NCBI GenBank assembly: GCA_039184335.1 | Contig: JBCDBD010000055.1 | Span: 1-16,821, forward strand | Direction: 5' to 3' | From: JBCDBD01 sp039184335 | GTDB lineage: Bacteria; Bacteroidota; Bacteroidia; Flavobacteriales; Flavobacteriaceae | Length of the DNA: 16,821 nt | The notes under the pieces: generated by a model | What the model was told of the DNA's origin: nothing | Database searches by the model: none | Seen by the model: the letters and a program-made list of their open reading frames with translations, nothing else | Program-made: the position numbers and the translations under genes | In this document: positions 5,942-13,460 of the stretch, one piece after another | Layout: every line of letters begins with the position of its first letter | Numbering within the stretch: position 1 is the stretch's first letter

Positions 5942-7978
5942 TTGTCCATCCAAATCTTGAACAACAAAAAATTACATATCGCTTTAAAACTTAACATGCT
6001 TATATTTTTTATAAGCATTGCCTCTTTGAATGCCCAATTTTTATTGCAAGCACCAAATAGTGGAGATGAGAGTAACTACCAATGGTACGAGGCCTCAGAT
6101 GCTACGACTGTTTTAGGAACGGATTCTTTTTACGAGGCAACACAACCTGGAATTTATTTTGCCACCTATGATGGTACATTATGCGGTTCTAATGCTACAG
6201 GATATTTCATTTTGACCGATTGTAATGCCCCAGGCAATGAAGTGACCTTAGATATCACTGCTAACATATCTGGAGGGGCTACAGTGAGTTGGAGTCCAGT
6301 AGTATCCGGTGACCAATTGCGACCAACTGTTGTGGCCACTACCAGTGTTGTACGCTATACCGCTACCCTTACCAAAGCAGGAAATTCCAGCGAGCTTCCC
6401 CGTTTTACTGTAGTGTGTTTAAGTCAGGCCGCTGACTTGATGGACGATTTGGTGACTGTAAATGAAGATGAAAGTGCGGTTGTACCGATTTTTGATAATG
6501 ATGCAGACTTACCGACATCAGGAACGCTGACTACTTCGGATCCGCCCAATGGTACGGTAACCATTGATGATAATGGTACTCCGACCGATCCCTCAGACGA
6601 TATTGTGACCTACACCCCGAATCCAGACTACAATGGCCCAGATTCCTTTACCTATACAGTTTGTAATTCTTCAGGTGATTGCAGTACCGCAACAGTGACT
6701 GTCGATGTACTTCCAATTGTGGATGCCTTTGATGATTCTGTTGCTACGGATCAAGACATGTCAGTGGATATTGCTATACTGGCAAATGATAATGATTTAC
6801 CTACATCAGGAACATTGAGCACCACAAGTGCTGCCAACGGTATGGTGGTCATCAATGATAACGGAACACCCGATGACCCATCTGACGACTTTGTTACCTA
6901 TACGCCTAACCCTGGCTTTACAGGTACTGACAGTTTTGACTATACGATTTGTGATGCCAGTGGTAACTGTAGTATAGCTACGGTGACTGTGGTTGTCAAT
7001 CCATCAGACATTGATTTAGATAGTGATGACGATGGAATAGTCGATACTTTTGAAGACCTCAATACCGATGGTGACAATGACCCATCAACCAACGCTACAG
7101 ATACTGATGGTGATGGGGTACCGGATTATCTCGATATCGATAGTGATGATGACGGCATACCCGATAATATTGAGGCCCAGACCACAAATGGTTATATTCC
7201 ACCAAGCGGATTGGATGCCAATGGTAATGGTCTTGATGATGCCTATGAAAATGGGGGCAATGTCGGTCTTATACCTGTTGACACCGAGGGTGACGGTATT
7301 CCCGACTATGTAGATGAAGATAGTGATGGGGACAATGTGCCAGATAATATAGAGGCACATGACTTCAATCAAGATGGTGTTCCTGATTTTGTATGGGTAG
7401 GGTCAGATAAAGATAACGATGGACTTGATGATGGCTATGAAGGCGATACCATGATTGATGTTGATGTCAATGATGGTATTGATGATCCCCTAAATGATTT
7501 ACCGAACTCAGATCAAGATGGTGAGGTGGATTTTAGGGATTTGGATGACGATGATGATGGTATTTTCACAATTGATGAAGATTTAGACCAAGATGGGGAT
7601 TATGCCAATGATGATTCTGATGCCGATGGCATCCCCAATTACCTTGACCCTGACCTAGAACCTACCGAAGAAGACGAAATAGAGGTGTTCAATGTATTGA
7701 CACCCAACGGTGATGGTATACATGATGTATTGACCATAAGAAACATAGAAAACTACCCAAACAACACAGTAAAGATTTATAACAGATGGGGCGTACTGGT
7801 ATATGTGACCAAGGCCTATAACTCCTCAGGAAATGTGTTCGATGGTACCTCCGAAGGGCGGGCAACTGTCGATCAAGACAACAAGCTACCAGTAGGTACG
7901 TATTTCTATATTATAGATTACGTCAACCTTGCTGGTAATACAAAACAGATTTCCGGTTACATATACATTAATAGATAA
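5942..7978 (+). CDS. T9SS type B sorting-domain adhesin, full length (SprB-position)
   Basis: A 678-residue surface protein counted from TTG 5942. No in-frame ATG gives a good signal peptide, and a stop at 5936-5938 excludes a longer start. TTG 5957 (NNKKLHIALKLN...) is an equally good choice; ATG 5996 would lose the basic N-terminus. After the signal peptide (to about residue 31, LNAQ) come an Ig-like region 33-160, two tandem cadherin/Ig-like repeats about 167-258 and 259-354 that share DPSDDxVTYTPNP and GxCSxATVTV, then about 215 residues of Asp-rich calcium-binding TSP3-like repeats (DSDDDGIPDNIEA, DTDGDGVPDYLDIDSDDDG). Residues 580-678 are a type B sorting domain (VLTPNGDGIHDVL, IYNRWGVLVY, end YIYINR). 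By family knowledge it is exported by the T9SS and displayed at the cell surface. It ends 11 bases before the PorP/SprF start. Its tail is paralogous to the adhesin ending at 452. Confidence 0.93.
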   Translation: MSIQILNNKKLHIALKLNMLIFFISIASLNAQFLLQAPNSGDESNYQWYEASDATTVLGTDSFYEATQPGIYFATYDGTLCGSNATGYFILTDCNAPGNEVTLDITANISGGATVSWSPVVSGDQLRPTVVATTSVVRYTATLTKAGNSSELPRFTVVCLSQAADLMDDLVTVNEDESAVVPIFDNDADLPTSGTLTTSDPPNGTVTIDDNGTPTDPSDDIVTYTPNPDYNGPDSFTYTVCNSSGDCSTATVTVDVLPIVDAFDDSVATDQDMSVDIAILANDNDLPTSGTLSTTSAANGMVVINDNGTPDDPSDDFVTYTPNPGFTGTDSFDYTICDASGNCSIATVTVVVNPSDIDLDSDDDGIVDTFEDLNTDGDNDPSTNATDTDGDGVPDYLDIDSDDDGIPDNIEAQTTNGYIPPSGLDANGNGLDDAYENGGNVGLIPVDTEGDGIPDYVDEDSDGDNVPDNIEAHDFNQDGVPDFVWVGSDKDNDGLDDGYEGDTMIDVDVNDGIDDPLNDLPNSDQDGEVDFRDLDDDDDGIFTIDEDLDQDGDYANDDSDADGIPNYLDPDLEPTEEDEIEVFNVLTPNGDGIHDVLTIRNIENYPNNTVKIYNRWGVLVYVTKAYNSSGNVFDGTSEGRATVDQDNKLPVGTYFYIIDYVNLAGNTKQISGYIYINR

Positions 7979-7989
7979 ATTGAAGTGCT

Positions 7990-8940
7990 GTGGAAAAAAG
8001 GAAGATAGAGAGAAATTGTTTTAAACTGCTACTGGCCCTCATAATGCTTGGGTCAGGAATTTTGCAGGCACAGCAAGATGCACAATATACCCAGTACATG
8101 TACAATACCATTAGTGTAAATCCCGCTTATGCAGGATCTAGGGGGCATATGAGCATTGGGGGACTTTATAGGGCCCAATGGGTCGGTTTGGATGGCGCAC
8201 CGGAAACACAGACCTTGAACCTTCATACCCCAGTGGGATATAGGGGTCTTGGCCTTGGAATTTCATTTGTCAACGATATTATCGGCCCCACTTCAGAAAC
8301 GTATTTTGATGTCGATTTTTCTTATACCATACAGACAAGTTTGGATGCTCGCTTGAGCTTTGGTCTAAAGGCTAGTGCACACTTGCTTGATGTGAATTTT
8401 TCTGAACTGAACCAGAATACCCAAGTAGGTCCTGACCCCACTTTACAGCAAAATATTGATAATAAGTTTTCACCAAACATAGGGGCGGGTGTCTACTATC
8501 ACACAGAACGTTTTTATGCAGGTCTTTCAGCACCGCGAATACTTGAAACTACTCATTTTGAAGAATCTTCACTGTCTACGGCAAATGAGGAGATGAATTT
8601 TTATTTGATAACCGGTTATGTCTGGGATTTGAACCCATTCTTAAAATTTAAGCCTGCCTTATTGACCAAAGCGGTCCAAGGAGCACCCTTGCAAGTAGAT
8701 GTGTCGGCAAACTTTATGTTCAATGAAAAGTTTATTCTTGGTGCCGCCTATCGTTGGGATGCTGCCGTCAGTGGTATGGCCGGATTTCAGATTTCCCACG
8801 AATTTTTGATTGGTATTGCCTATGATCGTGAAACCACCGATTTAGGCGGAACCTCTTTCAATGACGGATCATTTGAGATTATTCTACGGTATGACTTCTT
8901 ACGGACCTTGAGCAACTTGAAGTCACCACGTTTTTTTTAG
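7990..8940 (+). CDS. PorP/SprF family T9SS outer-membrane protein (copy B)
   Basis: A 316-residue PorP/SprF-family outer-membrane protein. The start is GTG 7990, with no in-frame ATG before the signal peptide (KLLLALIML...ILQAQ). It shares with copy A the blocks QDAQYTQYMYNT, NPAYAGSRG, QWVGLDGAPET, LITGYVWDLN, FKPALLTKAV, GAAYRWDAAVSG and YDRETTDLGG, plus the C-terminal SPRFF. The two copies differ most in residues about 80-100 and 130-200, the likely surface-loop and partner-specific parts. It sits 11 bases after the type B adhesin and is probably that adhesin's cognate partner in type IX secretion. It is the last gene of the adhesin run; the next gene, idi, starts 77 bases later behind an inverted repeat. 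Confidence 0.93.
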   Translation: MEKRKIERNCFKLLLALIMLGSGILQAQQDAQYTQYMYNTISVNPAYAGSRGHMSIGGLYRAQWVGLDGAPETQTLNLHTPVGYRGLGLGISFVNDIIGPTSETYFDVDFSYTIQTSLDARLSFGLKASAHLLDVNFSELNQNTQVGPDPTLQQNIDNKFSPNIGAGVYYHTERFYAGLSAPRILETTHFEESSLSTANEEMNFYLITGYVWDLNPFLKFKPALLTKAVQGAPLQVDVSANFMFNEKFILGAAYRWDAAVSGMAGFQISHEFLIGIAYDRETTDLGGTSFNDGSFEIILRYDFLRTLSNLKSPRFF

Positions 8941-8976
8941 ATTACTTATTTCACTATAAAAACTTCTTATCATTGT

Positions 8977-8999
8977 TTTGTATCATTTGACGATACAAA
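8977..8999 (+). promoter_or_regulatory. Perfect 8-base inverted repeat before idi, candidate operator
   Basis: TTTGTATC (8977-8984) and GATACAAA (8992-8999) form a perfect inverted repeat with a 7-base spacer; centre-to-centre distance is 15 bases, close to 1.5 helical turns. It lies 18 bases upstream of the idi ATG (9018) and overlaps loose -7-like sequences (TATCATTTG at 8981-8989). No T-run follows the right arm, so a DNA-binding site is more plausible than a terminator, though a weak terminator for the adhesin operon cannot be excluded. Confidence 0.4.
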
Positions 9000-9017
9000 G
9001 ATTTATATTTTGTAACT

Positions 9018-9539
9018 ATGAAAGAAGAAAATGTAATATTGGTAGACAACGAAGATCGTCCTTTGGGTGTCATGCCAAAAATGGAAGCGCATGAAAAAGC
9101 TATTTTACACCGGGCGTTTTCAGTTTTTATAGTAAATGATAAGGGTGAGATTATGTTACAGCAGCGGGCTGCAGATAAGTACCATTCCCCTTTGTTATGG
9201 ACCAATACTTGCTGTAGCCATCAACGTGAAGGCGAGTCGAACATAGCGGCAGGCAAAAGACGGTTACAAGAAGAAATGGGGTTTGTTGTGGAACTTGAAG
9301 AAGTCTTTTCATTTATCTATAAAGCCCCCTTTGACAATGGGCTTACAGAACATGAGTACGACCATGTGATGATGGGAAACTACAATGGATCGCCCACGAT
9401 TAACCTTGCTGAAGTCGCGGATTGGAAATGGATGCACCCTGAAGCGGTACAAAAAGATATTTCTAGTTCGCCTGAAAGTTATACAGCTTGGTTCAAGATA
9501 ATTTTTGAGGAATTCTATGATTATTTAACCAAAGAATAA
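9018..9539 (+). CDS. idi: Isopentenyl-diphosphate delta-isomerase, type 1
   Basis: A cytoplasmic Nudix-fold enzyme that interconverts isopentenyl diphosphate and dimethylallyl diphosphate, supplying both five-carbon units for isoprenoids such as quinones, carotenoids and undecaprenyl carriers. At 173 residues it has the normal length. Seen: the substrate and metal region KMEAHEKAILHRAF (His25, His31), the catalytic cysteine motif WTNTCCSHQREGE (Cys66, His68), the Nudix-like helix AAGKRRLQEEMGF, and the acidic pair in EHEYDHV (Glu111, Glu113), matching the positions of the E. coli metal and catalytic glutamates. ATG 9018 is preceded by an AT-rich stretch. It begins a new co-directional run; the pterin synthase gene follows after 6 bases. 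The upstream inverted repeat may control it. Confidence 0.96.
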   Translation: MKEENVILVDNEDRPLGVMPKMEAHEKAILHRAFSVFIVNDKGEIMLQQRAADKYHSPLLWTNTCCSHQREGESNIAAGKRRLQEEMGFVVELEEVFSFIYKAPFDNGLTEHEYDHVMMGNYNGSPTINLAEVADWKWMHPEAVQKDISSSPESYTAWFKIIFEEFYDYLTKE

Positions 9540-9545
9540 CGTCTC

Positions 9546-9953
9546 TTGAAAGTAAAAGTAAGCAGAAAAGCACATTTTAATGCAGCGCACCGATTGTATC
9601 GACCTGATTGGAATTTTGAAAAGAACCAAAAGGTGTTTGGCAAGTGTAACAATCCGAAATTCCACGGGCACAATTATGATTTGATTGTCAGTGTGACTGG
9701 CGATATAGATCCCATCACAGGTTACGTGGTCGATATGAAACTCTTAAAAGATTTGATCAAGGAACATGTGGAGAATGCCTTAGACCATAAGAACTTAAAC
9801 CTTGATGTTCCTGAATTTAGAGAGCTCAATCCGACAGCAGAGAATATCGCCGTCGTTATTTGGAAAAAACTTCGCCCCCATATCAAAAACAGCAATGATT
9901 TAGAAGTGGTTCTTTACGAAACTCCACGTAATTTTGTAACCTATTCAGGTTAA
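9546..9953 (+). CDS. 6-pyruvoyl/6-carboxytetrahydropterin synthase family (QueD/PTPS)
   Basis: A 135-residue tunnelling-fold enzyme acting on 7,8-dihydroneopterin triphosphate. Zinc ligands are His15 (FNAAHRL) and His40 and His42 (FHGHNY). The catalytic Cys34 lies in GKCNNPKFHGHNY, with the Asp80-His81 pair in ALDHKNLN and the substrate-binding Glu125 in LYETP. The CNNP...HGHNY form resembles eukaryotic-type pyruvoyltetrahydropterin synthase as much as QueD, so the product could be either 6-pyruvoyltetrahydropterin (pterin cofactor) or 6-carboxytetrahydropterin (queuosine route). No queuosine or biopterin gene is near to decide. The start is TTG 9546; no in-frame ATG occurs before residue 64, well inside the conserved fold. 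It is 6 bases after idi and 9 bases before manA. Confidence 0.93.
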   Translation: MKVKVSRKAHFNAAHRLYRPDWNFEKNQKVFGKCNNPKFHGHNYDLIVSVTGDIDPITGYVVDMKLLKDLIKEHVENALDHKNLNLDVPEFRELNPTAENIAVVIWKKLRPHIKNSNDLEVVLYETPRNFVTYSG

Positions 9954-9962
9954 AAACTAAAA

Positions 9963-10931
9963 ATGGATCTTTACCCCTTAAAATTCCACCCCATTCTCAA
10001 AGAACGTCTTTGGGGTGGCACTAAGTTAAAAGAAGTGCTAAACAAGCCTATAACGTCTGATATCACGGGTGAGAGCTGGGAATTATCGGCCGTTGCAGGT
10101 GATGTCTCCGTGGTTTCAAATGGGACTTTGAAGGGCATTTCCCTGCAAGACTTGATCAATACATATCCGGTCGAATTATTGGGGCAGGGTGTCATGGACA
10201 GATTTGGGGTGGATTTTCCCATTTTGATCAAGTTCATTGATGCCAAACAAGATTTGTCCATTCAGTTGCATCCCAATGATGAACTGGCTAAAAAACGCCA
10301 TGGCTCTTTTGGAAAAACGGAAATGTGGTATGTGATGGATGCCAAGCCTGATGCCCAATTGATCGTAGGGTTTAATAAAGATGTTGATAGGGAAACGTAT
10401 AGATCCAGTCTTGAAAACAATACACTGCTTGAGCTATTGAACTATGAAAAGGTTGTTGAGGGAGATACTTTTTTCATCAATACCGGTAAGATACATGCCA
10501 TTGGCGCAGGAGTGCTTTTGGCTGAAATACAGCAGACTTCAGATGTGACCTATCGAGTGTTTGATTTTAACCGAAGAGACAAAAACGGCAATTTGAGGGA
10601 ATTGCATACCGATTTGGCATTGGACGCCATTGATTATTCAAGAAAAGATGACTTTAAGATAGGCTATGGCAGCACGAAAAATCATCTCAATAGCATGGTA
10701 TCATGTCCATATTTCAAAACTGATTTTTTGAACTTGACCCAAGACTTTTCCCAAGATATTTCTGAGAGAGACTCCTTCACCATATACATGTGTGTTGCAG
10801 GAGATGCCAGTATTTCAAATGATTTTGGAAGTACGCCCATCAAAAAAGGGGAGACCTTATTGGTTTCGGCATACAGTGGTATGGTCAATATCAGCACCAA
10901 GGGAGCCAAACTTTTGGAAGTAACTATTTAG
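9963..10931 (+). CDS. manA: Mannose-6-phosphate isomerase, class I
   Basis: A 322-residue cytoplasmic zinc enzyme that interconverts fructose 6-phosphate and mannose 6-phosphate, feeding GDP-mannose and surface polysaccharide synthesis or mannose use. This is the short class I form, about 315 residues, common in Firmicutes and Bacteroidota. Metal ligands are visible as Gln101 and His103 (IQLHPNDE), Glu120 (GKTEMWYV) and His178 (GKIHAIGAG), followed by the conserved EIQQTSDVTYRVFDF block with Arg198. The N-terminal FHPILKERLWGG and GESWELS motifs are also typical. ATG 9963 follows the pterin synthase stop by 9 bases, and the 90-residue gene starts 24 bases after it, suggesting cotranscription. 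The genes of the run share no obvious pathway. Confidence 0.95.
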   Translation: MDLYPLKFHPILKERLWGGTKLKEVLNKPITSDITGESWELSAVAGDVSVVSNGTLKGISLQDLINTYPVELLGQGVMDRFGVDFPILIKFIDAKQDLSIQLHPNDELAKKRHGSFGKTEMWYVMDAKPDAQLIVGFNKDVDRETYRSSLENNTLLELLNYEKVVEGDTFFINTGKIHAIGAGVLLAEIQQTSDVTYRVFDFNRRDKNGNLRELHTDLALDAIDYSRKDDFKIGYGSTKNHLNSMVSCPYFKTDFLNLTQDFSQDISERDSFTIYMCVAGDASISNDFGSTPIKKGETLLVSAYSGMVNISTKGAKLLEVTI

Positions 10932-10955
10932 TATTACATTTGAACAAAACGAATT

Positions 10956-11228
10956 ATGGCAAGTATCAGGGATTTAAAGAAAGACATTAATTTTGTTTTG
11001 GGTGATATCATCGATGCGGTATACGTATGGGAAGCGGCCACCCATAATGAGAACTCTAAGGAAGGTTCAGAAATCATTGATAAGGCGATTGCCATTTTTG
11101 ACGATTTACTACAAAGGGTACATCAAAAAGAAGTTACTGATAAAAAAAGCCATTTCGATGGTATACGGGCAGACTTGGAAACCAAAACCACCGAATTGGT
11201 GGAAGAATTGAACAAACTGGAAGCATAG
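10956..11228 (+). CDS. Small helical protein of unknown function
   Basis: A 90-residue soluble, highly charged protein with no signal peptide or membrane segment. It is predicted to be almost all alpha-helical: residues 1-25 (RDLKKDINFVLGDIIDAVYVWEAA), 37-57 (SEIIDKAIAIFDDLLQRVHQK) and 65-90 (HFDGIRADLETKTTELVEELNKL) read as three amphipathic helices, probably a small bundle. I do not recognise a named family; it looks like a conserved Bacteroidota hypothetical. ATG 10956 lies 24 bases after manA on the same strand. Its stop is 4 bases from the stop of the converging DUF4369 lipoprotein gene, leaving no room for a separate terminator. The amino-acid composition and codon use are those of a real gene. 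Confidence 0.8.
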   Translation: MASIRDLKKDINFVLGDIIDAVYVWEAATHNENSKEGSEIIDKAIAIFDDLLQRVHQKEVTDKKSHFDGIRADLETKTTELVEELNKLEA

Positions 11229-11232
11229 GTCG

Positions 11233-11934
11233 TTATTGCTTGCTACTGCTTAGATGTCTTTTAAGCGCTTTTCCATATTTTGAATTCGACACTTCAGGCG
11301 CCAATACATTGACAATGGAATCCAAATACTTAGGATTGGCTTCGCCAGCCTCGTTCAAGGCTATATATGGAGCGACGTATGAGTCATTATTGGTCAGTGC
11401 AAAGTTGAGCACATAGCGATACCTTGCCATGATATTATGCGCAATCAATTGCTGTAAGGAGTCTAGGGCTGTGCTATCATTTTGGATTTCTGGATTGGCT
11501 AAGGCTTGGCCCAACTCCAATCCTTTGGTATTGAAATTAGATAGCATTTGGCTACATTCTTGAAATTTTTCTTGACTTTTTGAGCCTGAAATTTTAGCCT
11601 TTGCATCAAAAGTGTTCCACGAAGTGTTAATCGTAGTCTCTCCTTTTTCCCCAAAAAAAGTGATACGGTCGTTGATATCATTGTTGTCTGCTTTTTTCAA
11701 ATAGAGGTAAAACAGTTCAGGACTTTGAATTTCATGGGAGAACAAAAAGTTGCCATCACCTCGTAGTTCTAAAGAATCAATGGTCACCAAAGCAGAATCT
11801 TTAATATGTTGCAAGAACAATTTTCCTTTTTTCAAGCCAGCAATGTTGCCCGAAACGGTCATGGTGTTTTTCGGTTTTTTTTCACATGAAAGAAAGAAAA
11901 CCATTAAGACCAAGGATAAGATAAATTGTTTCAT
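11233..11934 (-). CDS. DUF4369 domain lipoprotein
   Basis: A 233-residue predicted lipoprotein. The signal sequence MKQFILSLVLMVFFLSC carries a lipobox (FFLSC) with the lipid-modified Cys17, followed by charged residues. Residues about 25-120 match the DUF4369 pattern: VSGNIAGLKKGKLFLQHI, DSLELRGDGNFLFSHEI, ELFYLYL, ITFFGEKGETTI. In larger relatives DUF4369 stands before a thioredoxin (TlpA-like) domain. Here no CxxC or thioredoxin fold is present, and the remaining ~110 residues are helical (SLQQLIAHNIMARYRYVLNF), so this is the short form found alone in many flavobacteria. Function is unknown; envelope location is likely. It converges on the 90-residue gene, with 4 bases between the stops, and about 220 gene-free bases precede its start. 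Confidence 0.87.
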   Translation of the reverse strand: MKQFILSLVLMVFFLSCEKKPKNTMTVSGNIAGLKKGKLFLQHIKDSALVTIDSLELRGDGNFLFSHEIQSPELFYLYLKKADNNDINDRITFFGEKGETTINTSWNTFDAKAKISGSKSQEKFQECSQMLSNFNTKGLELGQALANPEIQNDSTALDSLQQLIAHNIMARYRYVLNFALTNNDSYVAPYIALNEAGEANPKYLDSIVNVLAPEVSNSKYGKALKRHLSSSKQ

Positions 11935-12156
11935 TTTTCAGTTTTAATTGGGCACAAATATCGAAAAACTATCCATTTTTAGCTTTTGATTGCCGTAAAA
12001 TAAATACGTTGTTTAAGATTGGAGAAAACGAATCGGTGCTTTCTTGTTCATTATACTTGGTTGGTTGGTTGGGTAAAATGATAAGACGGTTTTTCTTTTT
12101 TACGGTGTTGTAATGGTATGGCAGCCGTGTTGAATCAATAAGACAGGTCCCTATTT

Positions 12157-13419
12157 TTAGAGGTTAGCGGCCATTTCCATCAACAGTGCACACAAATAGG
12201 CACCTCCAGTGCCTGAAGCATAACCAAAGACTGCCAATAATATGCCTACAGAAGTCAATGAGGGATGAAATTCGGCGGCCACCACCGGGGCAGAGGCTGC
12301 TCCTCCCACATTCGCCATACTACCTGTGGCGAGAAAAAAGAAAGGGGCCTTGACAAGTTTTGCGACCAGTATCAATAGCCCAGCATGTATCGAAAGCCAA
12401 ATAAAACCTACTGCGATCAGGCCTGGATTTTTGAACACTGCTGTCAAATCGATCTTCATGCCTATCGTAGCCACCAGAATGTAGATAAACATACTGCCCA
12501 TCTTGCTTGCACCAGCTCCTTCATAATATTTTGCTTTGGTAAATGAAAGGCCAATTCCAATGAGTGTGGCAATAACGACCAGCCACAAAAATTTTGAGCC
12601 TAGGGAAGAAAGCGCTTTGTCTTTATTGCGGACCACCTCAAAAGTATTTTCTAAAAATTCGGCGAAATGGTGTCCCATAAAGTGGGCGATGCCTACACCA
12701 GCGAACGCCAACGAAAGCATCACAACATAATCCTTGGTAGAGGCGACACGTGCTATTTTGGCAGTATATTCTGACACCTTGTTTTTTAGCTCTTCGATTG
12801 CAGTAGTGTCTGCCCTTAACCAATGATCAATTTTTTTGGCTCTCCCAATACCCAGTAGCAGTATGGTCATCCAGATATTAAAAACAAAGACATCGACCAA
12901 AAGCATTGAGCCAAAGTTTTTCGGATTGTATTTGAAGACCTCAAGCATTGCAGTTTGATTGGCACTGCCACCGATCCAACTTCCAGCAATGGTGGCGAGA
13001 CCACGCCAAATGGCATCAAATCCGCTACCGCCCACAGTTTCAGGCGAAAAAATGGAAACGATTAAAATGGCCAATGGCCCACCTATGATAATGCCTGCTG
13101 TAGCTGTAAAAAACATGATCAATGCCTTTGACCCAAGATTGGCTATGGCTTTCAGATCAATACTAAGGGTCATCAAGATCAGGGCAGCCGGAAGCAGGTA
13201 CCTGCTGGCGACATAGTACAGGTCGGAGTTTTCTTCAGAAATAAGATCGGTACTCACAAAAATTGCAGGTAGTAAATAACACATGACCACACCGGGAAGG
13301 AAGGAATAGAATTTTTTCCAAAACCCTTTTTTGATCGATGAGGTATAAAAAACAAATCCAAGGCAAAGTGCCAAAAGACCAAAGATAACGGTATCTTCAG
13401 TGATGGGTAATTGGTTCAT
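12157..13419 (-). CDS. DUF819 family integral membrane protein
   Basis: A 420-residue polytopic inner-membrane protein with about ten hydrophobic segments. It matches the DUF819 (YjcL-like) family: PGVVMCYLLPAIFVSTDLI, SRYLLPAALILMTLSIDLKAI, GGPLAILI, ATIAGSWIGGSANQTAMLEVF and ATGSMANVGGAASAPVVAAEFHPSLTSVGILLAVFGYASGTGGAYLCALL. The repeated small-residue loops in the two halves (GGSANQTAM and GGAASAPVVA) resemble transporter-like inverted repeats. The substrate is unknown; a transport role is inferred from the fold only. ATG 13419 is 41 bases downstream of the DUF5916 gene stop on the same strand, so the two may be cotranscribed. Confidence 0.92.
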   Translation of the reverse strand: MNQLPITEDTVIFGLLALCLGFVFYTSSIKKGFWKKFYSFLPGVVMCYLLPAIFVSTDLISEENSDLYYVASRYLLPAALILMTLSIDLKAIANLGSKALIMFFTATAGIIIGGPLAILIVSIFSPETVGGSGFDAIWRGLATIAGSWIGGSANQTAMLEVFKYNPKNFGSMLLVDVFVFNIWMTILLLGIGRAKKIDHWLRADTTAIEELKNKVSEYTAKIARVASTKDYVVMLSLAFAGVGIAHFMGHHFAEFLENTFEVVRNKDKALSSLGSKFLWLVVIATLIGIGLSFTKAKYYEGAGASKMGSMFIYILVATIGMKIDLTAVFKNPGLIAVGFIWLSIHAGLLILVAKLVKAPFFFLATGSMANVGGAASAPVVAAEFHPSLTSVGILLAVFGYASGTGGAYLCALLMEMAANL

Positions 13420-13460
13420 GGGAAAAAGCTATATGGCCAAATATAGCAAATTACGAATGC

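Noticed and set aside
6440..7010. CRISPR-like or tandem DNA repeat signal in the adhesin
   Set aside because: The two units are protein-level cadherin/Ig-like domain repeats of about 90 residues with diverged DNA, not short identical repeats with spacers.
7050..7372. Frames on both strands opposite the Asp-rich repeats of the adhesin
   Set aside because: Met/Ile-rich shadow peptides of the GATGGTGAT-type repeats; the adhesin frame explains the sequence.
12057..12072. Four tandem TTGG units, possible phase-variable microsatellite
   Set aside because: It lies in a non-coding gap more than 120 bases from the lipoprotein start, is short, and no promoter spacing depends on it.
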